Below are positions 7,855 to 14,192 of a stretch of 64,000 nucleotides of DNA, piece by piece. A model generated the notes under the pieces. The model worked only from the letters and a program-made list of their open reading frames with translations. It was not told where the DNA came from and searched no databases. Made by a program: the position numbers and the translations under genes. How positions within the stretch are numbered: the first letter of the stretch is position 1; each line of letters starts with the position of its first letter. The stretch comes from Nonomuraea aridisoli (GTDB taxonomy: Bacteria > Actinomycetota > Actinomycetes > Streptosporangiales > Streptosporangiaceae), in contig NZ_POUD01000009.1 of assembly GCF_003236395.1 (NCBI RefSeq), forward strand, positions 16,175 through 80,174. Direction: 5' to 3'.

Positions 7855-9344
7855 ATCGCCTCCCGGACGAAGGTGGGGACCCGCAGGTGGTCGGGCAGGA
7901 CCAGGCCGAGGGGCAGCGCGGCGGCGAAACAGGCGGCTTGGGCGCCGTACATGCGGCGCAGCCTTACCCGCGCCGACGGGGCGAGTGTGTCGATCGCGGC
8001 GGCGGCCGCGGGCAGGTCCTCCGGCCGCGGGACGGTGGCGGTGACGAGCATGGCGAAGCGCACCACGCCCGCCCCCTTGGCCTCCTCGCGGGCGCTCTGG
8101 TCGGCGGCGGCCACCGCCACCGTGTCGCGGGCGGCGGCGTTGGCGCCGCCGAGGCGGAAGCGGGCGTCCTTGCGGTCGCGCTCGACCAGGCGGGCGGCGC
8201 TGCCCGGGTCGTAAGGCCGGTACAGCAGGGAGACCCGCTTGCGGGTGATGTCGCGGTGCGGGGCGAGCAGATCGGTGAGCACCGGCGAGAGCACCTCGCC
8301 CCGGGGGGCTTCGCTCATCCCCCAGGTGACGGAGACCCCGGAGTCGTGCCGATAGTGGTCCCAGGCCTCCTGGGCGGCGGCCGGGCCGATCTGGTCCCAG
8401 GGCTGCGCGAGCGGCTCGCCGCCGGAGCGGGCCGCGTCCAGCAGCGGGTGGCTCGCGGGGTCGTAGGCGATCCGGATCGCCTCGGCGATCTCGGCGCTGG
8501 TCATGGGCCGGGCGGCGCCCGCGCCTGCCATGCTGAGCCCGGCGGTCAGGCCGGGCAGGCGGGTGGCGATCTCGCGGGTCATGGCCTCGGTGGTGCGGAG
8601 TCGGCCGCCGCGCGGGTTCGCGGCGTAGGTGACGGCTATCCGGGTGGAGACCTGCGCGGATCCGGCGGGGTAGGTCCGTACGACGTCGTTCAGGACGGCC
8701 GCCGCCAGTGCCGGGGCGTCGGGTGAGAGGTTGTCGGCGACCTCGCGCCGGAGCCGGGTGCCGAGGTCGGGCGCGGTCTCGATGGTGACGGTGGCCGCCA
8801 CGAGGGACGGCTCGTAGGCGAGGCCCGCCAGCCACTGGCCCCAGTGCGCCACCCAGGTGTCGACCTGGTCGCCGTCGACCAGCGCGGCCCCGTCCACGGA
8901 TGCCTCGAACACCGCCGTGTAATGACCGGTCGTCGGCACGACGATCAGGCCGAAGTCGCGGCCGCGGGAGTCGGTGGCGTCCACGACGTGCGAGCAGGCG
9001 GCCAGGCCGGGCAGCTGGAAGGCGCCGGCGTGGGTGAAGCCGAGCGGTCCCGATCGGTACAGGTGCCGGCCGCGCCCGCGACCGCGCAGCCAGGACAGGC
9101 GGGCGACCGCGATCTGCAGGCCGGTACGGCCATGCCGATCGCGCACCAGCAACATCGGCGCCAGGACGAAGGCGATGGCCGCCGCGAGGACCAGCGCGGC
9201 CCGCAGCGAGACCATCATGGTGATCAGGCAGGCGACCAGGCCGCCGAGGAGCAGCAGGGTGCCCATCAGTCCCAGCTCGCCGATCCCCGGGCTGGCGGGG
9301 CGACGCCAGTTGCCGTAGGTGCGCTCGGAGTCAGTGGTCGCCAT
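7851..9344 (-). CDS. SCO6880-family conjugation-associated membrane protein
   Basis: A 497-residue protein of the actinobacterial SCO6880 family, found in clusters with TrbL-like and VirB4-like proteins. Residues about 22-68 hold two membrane segments (LGLMGTLLLLGGLVACLITM and LVLAAAIAFVLAPMLLV), the arrangement seen in PrgI/VirB3-like components. The long soluble remainder has repeated alpha/beta segments and no P-loop. It may correspond to a VirB3 part plus the inactive N-terminal half of a VirB4, with the ATPase supplied by the next gene; this split-VirB4 reading is inference. An AAGGAGGA ribosome site precedes ATG 9344. It overlaps both neighbours (14 bases upstream, 4 downstream), so the products are probably made in fixed ratio. 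Confidence 0.8.
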   Translation of the reverse strand: MATTDSERTYGNWRRPASPGIGELGLMGTLLLLGGLVACLITMMVSLRAALVLAAAIAFVLAPMLLVRDRHGRTGLQIAVARLSWLRGRGRGRHLYRSGPLGFTHAGAFQLPGLAACSHVVDATDSRGRDFGLIVVPTTGHYTAVFEASVDGAALVDGDQVDTWVAHWGQWLAGLAYEPSLVAATVTIETAPDLGTRLRREVADNLSPDAPALAAAVLNDVVRTYPAGSAQVSTRIAVTYAANPRGGRLRTTEAMTREIATRLPGLTAGLSMAGAGAARPMTSAEIAEAIRIAYDPASHPLLDAARSGGEPLAQPWDQIGPAAAQEAWDHYRHDSGVSVTWGMSEAPRGEVLSPVLTDLLAPHRDITRKRVSLLYRPYDPGSAARLVERDRKDARFRLGGANAAARDTVAVAAADQSAREEAKGAGVVRFAMLVTATVPRPEDLPAAAAAIDTLAPSARVRLRRMYGAQAACFAAALPLGLVLPDHLRVPTFVREAM

Positions 9345-10470
9345 CCGGTCCTCCTTCTCGTGGGGCTGGCTGGGTGCTCTTCGTGGCCACGGCGGCGCTC
9401 GGGGCGTTGCCCAGGGGGTCCGTCGCGGGTCCGGTCGCGCGTGCGCCGCACGGCCCGGCGGGGCGGGCGGCCCTGTCCGCGTCCACGCCGGAGCCGGCGG
9501 AGTGGTTCCTGCCGAGCGCGGGCAGGACCCGGGCTCCGGTGGCGACGCCCCAGACGGTCATGGCGGCGCCGGAACCGCCGACTCCGGAGCCGACCGCGCT
9601 GATCGCCGGGGACAGCAGCCGCATCAGCGCCGGCAGCGTCACGACCGCCAGGATGATCACCAACATCCCGGACAGCTGCGCCAGCTCGGAGGCCGGAGTC
9701 CCCATGGCCAGGAAGGCATAGCCGTAGACCGTCGCGGCGGCGGGCTTGTACAGGGCGAAGGCGAGCGCCCAGACCGCGATGCGGGTCAGCCAGACGCGCC
9801 CCGCCTGGGTGCCGCTCAGGGCGGCCGCCGTCGGCAACATCCCGGCCAGCAGCCCGAGCACGACGACGCGCGCCAGCATCAGCATGATCTGCAGGACGCA
9901 GGAGATGATCGAGACGAAGGCCAGGATGATCATCAGACCTGGGGGCAGTGTCAGGCTCTGGAAACTCGCCAGCCGAGTGATCGCGGCGGAGAAATCGGCG
10001 CCGGACAGCGCCTGGCCGATGATCCAACCGGAGTAGGCGTCCCCGGCCTCGACCAGCAGCGACATCACCGCCGTCCCGCAGCCGGTGACCACCGTCAGGG
10101 TCAGCAGGCCCGCCATGGCCCGCACCGCGGGCTCGGCCCGCCGCCACAGGGCGAGCCGGCCCGCGGCGATGATCAGACCCAGCACCGCCAGCAGGGCGAC
10201 GTACCAGTGCGTACGCTCCTGCAGCCAGGCCACCGGACCGACGCTGTCGGACAGGGGCGGCCCCGGGGCGGTGCTCGCGGAGAAGTCGGCCATCATGCTC
10301 AGGACCTTGACCTGGGCCTCCTGCAGCGCAGCGGCGAGCTCCTCGATCGCGCCGCCGCCGGCGCCGCCCTCGCCGGCGCCGCCGATCCCCGCGCAGACCG
10401 CATCGGCCCCGGGCAGGTCGCACAGGCCAGGGTCCGGGGCGAGCGACGGCACGGACCTCATCGCGATCAC
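9331..10470 (-). CDS. TrbL/VirB6-like polytopic membrane protein
   Basis: A 379-residue membrane protein with about six hydrophobic segments, including WYVALLAVLGLIIAAGRLAL, AMAGLLTLTVVTGCGTAVM and LMIILAFVSIISCVLQIMLM. This topology and its position between SCO6880 and a small two-helix protein fit the TrbL/VirB6 channel component of type IV secretion. The first ~50 residues contain paired cysteines (LCDLPGADAVC) and a Gly-rich stretch, likely outside the membrane. The C-terminal ~75 residues are Ala/Pro/Arg-rich and cytoplasmic. The start chosen is the GTG at 10470, which overlaps the preceding stop as GTGA and follows GGGGAGGGG; ATG 10461 is three codons later. Confidence 0.8.
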   Translation of the reverse strand: MIAMRSVPSLAPDPGLCDLPGADAVCAGIGGAGEGGAGGGAIEELAAALQEAQVKVLSMMADFSASTAPGPPLSDSVGPVAWLQERTHWYVALLAVLGLIIAAGRLALWRRAEPAVRAMAGLLTLTVVTGCGTAVMSLLVEAGDAYSGWIIGQALSGADFSAAITRLASFQSLTLPPGLMIILAFVSIISCVLQIMLMLARVVVLGLLAGMLPTAAALSGTQAGRVWLTRIAVWALAFALYKPAAATVYGYAFLAMGTPASELAQLSGMLVIILAVVTLPALMRLLSPAISAVGSGVGGSGAAMTVWGVATGARVLPALGRNHSAGSGVDADRAARPAGPCGARATGPATDPLGNAPSAAVATKSTQPAPREGGPDGDH

Positions 10471-11309
10471 ACCCCTCCCCAGGGCACGAACCCCGCCAGC
10501 GAGGTCACCGCCTGCAGGCTCGGGCTGATCGACCCGTCGGGCTGCAGCCGCAACCGCCAGTCGTCGCCGCTCCACACCACGGTGACGGTGTTGACCTGCA
10601 GATGCCCCGTGGCCGCGAAGCGGGAGACCAGTTGGACGGTGGCCACCTCAGGGGTGTAAGAGGCGATCGCGAAGGCGGCCAGCTGCCCGTAGCCGCCGGC
10701 GGCCCGGCCGGTGTCGGTACGCACCCGGCTTCGCTGAGCGACGTAGGCGTCCCGGCCGGAGCCCGGCATCACCTGCAGCCTGACGACGCGCCGCCAGTCG
10801 TCGGCCAGGACGAACCTCGTGGCGATCTGCCAGGCGGCGATCAGCGCGCCGGTCGGCGTACGGGTGTAGCAGCGGCTCACGTCGCCCTCCCTGCGGTGCG
10901 GGCCGTGCTCGCGTGAGGCGGGTTCGGCGACCCCGTGGAACACCGTCCACACGACGTCGTCGGGCGGCCGCGTCGGCAACGTCCGGGAGACGGGGGTGGC
11001 CGGGCACCGGCCCGGCCCCGTGGCGGACGGCGTGGACGGCATGGACGGCGTGGACGGCATGGACGACGTGGAGGGCATGGGCGGCGGGGCGGCCGCCGAC
11101 GCCGGTCCGGTCGAGCCGGACGGAGCGGGCGGCGGCTGCCGGTCGGCGGTGGAGTCGCGGTCGGGCAGCGCGAGCACGATCACGGTCGGCACCGCCAGCA
11201 GGGCCACGAAAACGGTTGCCGCCCAGAACGCCGCACCGCGCGGGACGCGCGGAGACGCCGGGGTGGAGAGATCGGGCGGCTCGGAGGATCGTCGGCTGGT
11301 CGTGGTCAT
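10467..11309 (-). CDS. Single-pass membrane protein of the T4SS-like operon, soluble C-terminal domain
   Basis: A 280-residue bitopic protein. One membrane helix (AAFWAATVFVALLAVPTVIVLAL, about residues 27-49) is followed by a Pro/Ser/Thr/Met-rich linker with MPSTPS repeats, then a compact domain of about 170 residues (from CPATPVSRTLPTRPPDDVVW to the end). The domain pattern (ALIAAWQIATRFVLADDWRR near its start, QPDGSISPSLQAVTSLAGFVPWGG at its end) recalls the VirB8/NTF2-like proteins found in actinobacterial conjugation clusters; that assignment is tentative. It is coupled at both ends by ATGA and GTGA overlaps. A scaffold or assembly role in the secretion complex is inferred from context. 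Confidence 0.7.
   Translation of the reverse strand: MTTTSRRSSEPPDLSTPASPRVPRGAAFWAATVFVALLAVPTVIVLALPDRDSTADRQPPPAPSGSTGPASAAAPPPMPSTSSMPSTPSMPSTPSATGPGRCPATPVSRTLPTRPPDDVVWTVFHGVAEPASREHGPHRREGDVSRCYTRTPTGALIAAWQIATRFVLADDWRRVVRLQVMPGSGRDAYVAQRSRVRTDTGRAAGGYGQLAAFAIASYTPEVATVQLVSRFAATGHLQVNTVTVVWSGDDWRLRLQPDGSISPSLQAVTSLAGFVPWGGV
11029..11082. repeat. Six tandem 9-base units in the linker of the secretion gene
   Basis: Six consecutive 9-base units of the form GGC(G/A)TGGAC, alternating G and A at the fourth base, with drift in the last two units. The repeat is in frame with the minus-strand gene and encodes alternating PST/PSM triplets in the linker between the membrane helix and the C-terminal domain. 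Being a multiple of three, it can change copy number without breaking the frame. Confidence 0.85.
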
Positions 11310-11587
11310 GACAGCAGGGCGCCCACCAGGCCGGAGGCCGAGCCGAGGAGCACGCAGGCGGCCATCACCCACGCCAGCCCCGCCGCGTGCCGGCCGCCCT
11401 CGCCGCGGTGGTGGACCAGGGCCATCCGGGCGGCCACGCCCATCACGCCGGCCACGCACACCCCGGTCACGATCCACGCCGCCCAGCCCAGCGCCGTCAG
11501 GAGTTTCTCCGATCCGGGTGGCGGCGTCCCCACGCCCGGGTCCGGAACGCCGGTGAGCAGGAGCAGATCGGACAGCACATGCGTCAT
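11306..11587 (-). CDS. Small two-helix membrane protein, pilin-like position in T4SS-like operon
   Basis: A 93-residue protein and the first gene of the minus-strand secretion-like operon. It has two hydrophobic helices (ALGWAAWIVTGVCVAGVMGVAA and AAGLAWVMAACVLLGSASGLVG) separated by a short basic loop (ALVHHRGEGGRH), preceded by a Gly/Pro-rich segment. The two-helix hairpin with a positive loop is the architecture of VirB2/TrbC pilins, and such a gene commonly precedes the TrbL gene in actinobacterial clusters. No clear signal peptide cleavage site is visible. Ribosome site GGAGG lies six bases before ATG. The stop overlaps the next start as ATGA. Confidence 0.65.
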   Translation of the reverse strand: MTHVLSDLLLLTGVPDPGVGTPPPGSEKLLTALGWAAWIVTGVCVAGVMGVAARMALVHHRGEGGRHAAGLAWVMAACVLLGSASGLVGALLS

Positions 11588-11895
11588 GAAGGTCCTCCGG
11601 TGTGATCGGATGCGATGATCTGGTGCAATTCGCCGGCCCCATGACCGTGTCCCAGAGTGCATGCTCGTAGAGAAGTGACCAAGCCCCGCCCTATTTCTCC
11701 CAAAACTGGGGCGCCCGCAGCGGCCGACCATCCGAATAACCGGCCACACGGGCCGTTGACCAGGTAAAACCTTACTGCGCGGGATCACGGTCGGCCATGA
11801 GCGACACCTTTCTCGATGCGACATCCACAATGGCCGGTAGCCCGCGTTGACGAAATTGAAATGGCGGCGAGAAGAGGCATCGGGGCGCGTTCGTC
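11588..11895. other. Divergent intergenic region of the secretion-like cluster
   Basis: About 308 bases between the minus-strand operon and the divergent hydrolase gene, so both promoters should lie here. It is locally richer in A and T than the genes. A TTGACG hexamer (about 11847) may be a -35 for the plus-strand gene; I could not identify a convincing partner -10. No open reading frame with a good ribosome site was found. Confidence 0.5.
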
Positions 11896-12891
11896 ATGAA
11901 TAAGGGTGGAAAACTGGCCATCGTGGCGACGGCCGCGTTCCTGGCTCTCCTGATCGGCTTGGTGATCCTTCTGAGCGGTCGTCCGCAGGGGCCGGGCCCG
12001 GCGGCCTCGCTGCGTCCCGGCACCGTCCCCGCCGCCTACCAGGCGTGGATCAGCCGGGCCGGCCGGTTGTGCCCGCAGGTCAGCCCACCGCTCATCGCCG
12101 CCCAGGTGGAGGCCGAGAGCGGCTGGCGGCCCACGGCCCGGTCCAGCGTGGGCGCGCAGGGCATGGCGCAGTTCATGCCCGCCACCTGGACCGGCTACGG
12201 CCGGGACGCCGACGGCGACGGCGTCACCAGCCCCGACGACCCCGAGGACGCGATCATGGCCATGGCGCGGTACGACTGCGCCCTCGCCCGCACCCTCGCG
12301 CGGCTGCCCGGGGACGTGACCTCCAACATGCTCGCCGCCTACAACGCCGGCCCCGCCGCGGTGCTGCGCCACCAGGGCATCCCGCACTATCCGGAGACCC
12401 AGGAGTACGTCCGCCGCGTCCTCGCCCGCGTCGCGCACTACACCGACACGTCGACCACGGCGATCGGCGCCACCCGCTTCGGCGCCGCCGTGGTGGCCAC
12501 CGCCGAGCGCTGGCTGGGCACCCCCTACGCCTGGGGCGGCGGCGGCCCAGGCGGTCCGACCCCCGGCATCGGCGGTGGCAGCGGCATCGTCGGCTTCGAC
12601 TGCAGCGGCCTCGTCCTCCATGCCGTCTGGGCCGCCTCCGGCGGTCGCGTCCAGCTCCCCCACCTGGCCGCCGCCCAGGCGACCGAGTACGGCACCCCGG
12701 TCCCCCGCGACCAGTTGTTGCCCGGCGACGTCATCGGCATCGACCACCGCGACGGCGGCGGCATCAGCCACATCGTCATCTACATGGGCCGTGGCCAGGT
12801 GATCCATGCGCCCCGCCCCGGCGACGTCGTCCGCATCGCCCCCTTGAGCGCCTTCGCCTCAGCCGCCTGGACCATCCGGAGGTACGCATGA
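11896..12891 (+). CDS. Lytic transglycosylase-NlpC/P60 bifunctional cell-wall hydrolase (VirB1-like)
   Basis: A 331-residue exported or membrane-anchored enzyme. An N-terminal anchor (IVATAAFLALLIGLVILLS) is followed by a goose-type/SLT transglycosylase domain at about 45-180: catalytic Glu in QVEAESGWRPTARS, then GAQGMAQFMPATW and AYNAGPAAV. A C-terminal NlpC/P60 peptidase domain (about 195-331) has the catalytic Cys in GFDCSGLVLHA and the His in GGGISHIVIYMG. It would cut glycan strands and stem peptides to open the wall. Enzymes with this fusion accompany Gram-positive type IV machines (VirB1/TcpG-like role). It is divergent from the secretion operon and overlaps the following lipoprotein gene as ATGA. 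Confidence 0.9.
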   Translation: MNKGGKLAIVATAAFLALLIGLVILLSGRPQGPGPAASLRPGTVPAAYQAWISRAGRLCPQVSPPLIAAQVEAESGWRPTARSSVGAQGMAQFMPATWTGYGRDADGDGVTSPDDPEDAIMAMARYDCALARTLARLPGDVTSNMLAAYNAGPAAVLRHQGIPHYPETQEYVRRVLARVAHYTDTSTTAIGATRFGAAVVATAERWLGTPYAWGGGGPGGPTPGIGGGSGIVGFDCSGLVLHAVWAASGGRVQLPHLAAAQATEYGTPVPRDQLLPGDVIGIDHRDGGGISHIVIYMGRGQVIHAPRPGDVVRIAPLSAFASAAWTIRRYA

Positions 12892-13487
12892 GCCCGCGGC
12901 CCCGAAACGCCGTACCGCCCACCGTCACGGCCGTCGTCGCCGCCACGACCCTCACGCTCGCCGGATGCGTCGCCACCGGGCCCGCCCTCGTACGGGTGAC
13001 ACCGACTCGGCAGCCCTCGGCGGCGCCCGGCCACGCGGCCACCACCGCCGCCCCGGACCCGGCCGCCCCGGATCCCGGCACGATCGACCAGCGCGACGCC
13101 GACGCCGTCAGCACCGCCGTCCTGACCACCATGTGGAGCATCGACACCACCGCCGACCGCGACCAGCGCGATGCCGTCCTGCGCGCCGCCGGCTGGCTGA
13201 GCCCGGACTACCTGGCGGACCTGCGGACCGCCCCGCGGGTCGGCACGGATGCCGCCTGGACCACGTGGGCCGCCCACCGCGCGCGCACGCGGCCGACCCT
13301 GACGGCAGGTCGTGACACGCGGCCACCCGACACCGCGACCCACGCCTACCGCCAGTGGCAGCTCGCCGTCACCCCGATCGGCGCCGACGGCTGGCGTGGC
13401 CGGCCGCTCACCATGACGGCGTTCGTCGCCCTGCACCGCGACCGGCGCTGCGCCCCCTGGCGCGTCGCCGCCGTCACGTTGCGCTGA
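12888..13487 (+). CDS. Putative lipoprotein coupled to the cell-wall hydrolase
   Basis: A 199-residue protein with a lipoprotein signal: TVVAATTLTLAGC gives a lipobox ending in Cys near residue 27. A Pro/Ala/Thr-rich linker (about 30-65) leads to a folded region of about 130 residues with no motif I recognise (ending CAPWRVAAVTLR). Translation is coupled to the hydrolase by ATGA, with GGAGG before the start. It may be an accessory factor that positions or restrains the hydrolase at the membrane surface; this rests only on the coupling and the lipid anchor. Confidence 0.75.
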   Translation: MSPRPRNAVPPTVTAVVAATTLTLAGCVATGPALVRVTPTRQPSAAPGHAATTAAPDPAAPDPGTIDQRDADAVSTAVLTTMWSIDTTADRDQRDAVLRAAGWLSPDYLADLRTAPRVGTDAAWTTWAAHRARTRPTLTAGRDTRPPDTATHAYRQWQLAVTPIGADGWRGRPLTMTAFVALHRDRRCAPWRVAAVTLR

Positions 13488-13542
13488 CCTCGCCGCGCCC
13501 GGACCGGCCCGGCGTCCGCCGAGAACAGGCCAGAACAGAAAG

Positions 13543-13580
13543 GCGCGGTGGCCGGCTCCGCGTGGAACCGGCCACGGCGC
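13543..13580. terminator. Bidirectional hairpin terminator
   Basis: Arms GTGGCCGG (13548-13555) and CCGGCCAC (13568-13575) pair perfectly, with outer GCGC/GCGC pairing beyond one mismatch. It lies between the convergent lipoprotein gene and the YtkA-like gene. There is no U-rich tail on either strand, as is common in high-GC actinomycetes. Confidence 0.7.
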
Positions 13581-13598
13581 GTTCGGCAAGTGCGGGCC

Positions 13599-14192
13599 TC
13601 AGCCCTTGCTGACCTCCTGCACGTCCAGCCGCTTGTCGGCCTTGGACGCCATCGGCTGGCGCGTCTCAACGGTGATGTTGTACTCCCCGACCATCGCCAC
13701 CTTCGTGAGCGCCTGGTAGGTGCCGGGTCGCCCGGGCACCTCGGTCATGACGATGGGCCCCTCCTTGTGGGCCATCGGCATGGCGACCATGTCCGTCCAG
13801 GCGACGACCTGCGCCCTGGTGATCGGGTCGTAGGTGCGCGGCGCACTCACCTGGGCCTCGATCCGTACCTGGAGGTCACCGAGGTGGGTGGCGGTCACGT
13901 CGATCGCGGCCGCCGACCGGGCCGCGGCCGCTCCCAGAGCCGCCGGTGGCACACCGGCCGCCGGGCCGGCGACCGGCGCCGACGGCGCCGTCGGCCGGGT
14001 GACGAGGAAGCCGACCACCCCGATGGCCAGGGCGAACGTCATCCCGACACAGCCACCGAGCAGCAGGCCGTGGCGGAACGGCGTCAGCCCCGCGGATGTG
14101 CGCGGCCTGCGTCGTCCGGCCGAGGCCGGCCGGCGGGCCGGAGCACCGGGCTGCTGGTCGTGCTCGGGCCTGAGCCTGCTCATCAGTCTCAT
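13599..14192 (-). CDS. YtkA/FixH-like membrane protein coupled to the giant multicopper oxidase
   Basis: A 197-residue protein. A basic N-terminal segment is followed by one membrane helix (GLLLGGCVGMTFALAIGVVGFL, about 52-75), an Ala/Pro-rich linker, and an extracytoplasmic beta domain of about 100 residues. That domain shows the YtkA-like pattern: MPMAHKEGPIVMTEVPGRPG, then TYQALTKVAMVGEYNITVET. YtkA/FixH domains occur with copper handling and oxidase assembly. Its ATG overlaps the oxidase stop as ATGA, so the two are made together. A role in supplying copper to, or assembling, the oxidase is inference. The Met/His content (VAMPMAHK) fits but does not prove copper binding. Confidence 0.72.
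   Translation of the reverse strand: MRLMSRLRPEHDQQPGAPARRPASAGRRRPRTSAGLTPFRHGLLLGGCVGMTFALAIGVVGFLVTRPTAPSAPVAGPAAGVPPAALGAAAARSAAAIDVTATHLGDLQVRIEAQVSAPRTYDPITRAQVVAWTDMVAMPMAHKEGPIVMTEVPGRPGTYQALTKVAMVGEYNITVETRQPMASKADKRLDVQEVSKG

Noticed and set aside
4909..8214. A 1101-codon open frame on the plus strand
   Set aside because: It runs opposite to the kinase, ATPase and SCO6880 genes, has low-complexity Gly/Arg/Gln/His composition, and arises from high-GC codon bias.
6358..13487. An integrative conjugative element with boundaries
   Set aside because: No integrase, relaxase, attachment repeats or adjacent tRNA gene could be seen, and base composition equals that of the flanks.
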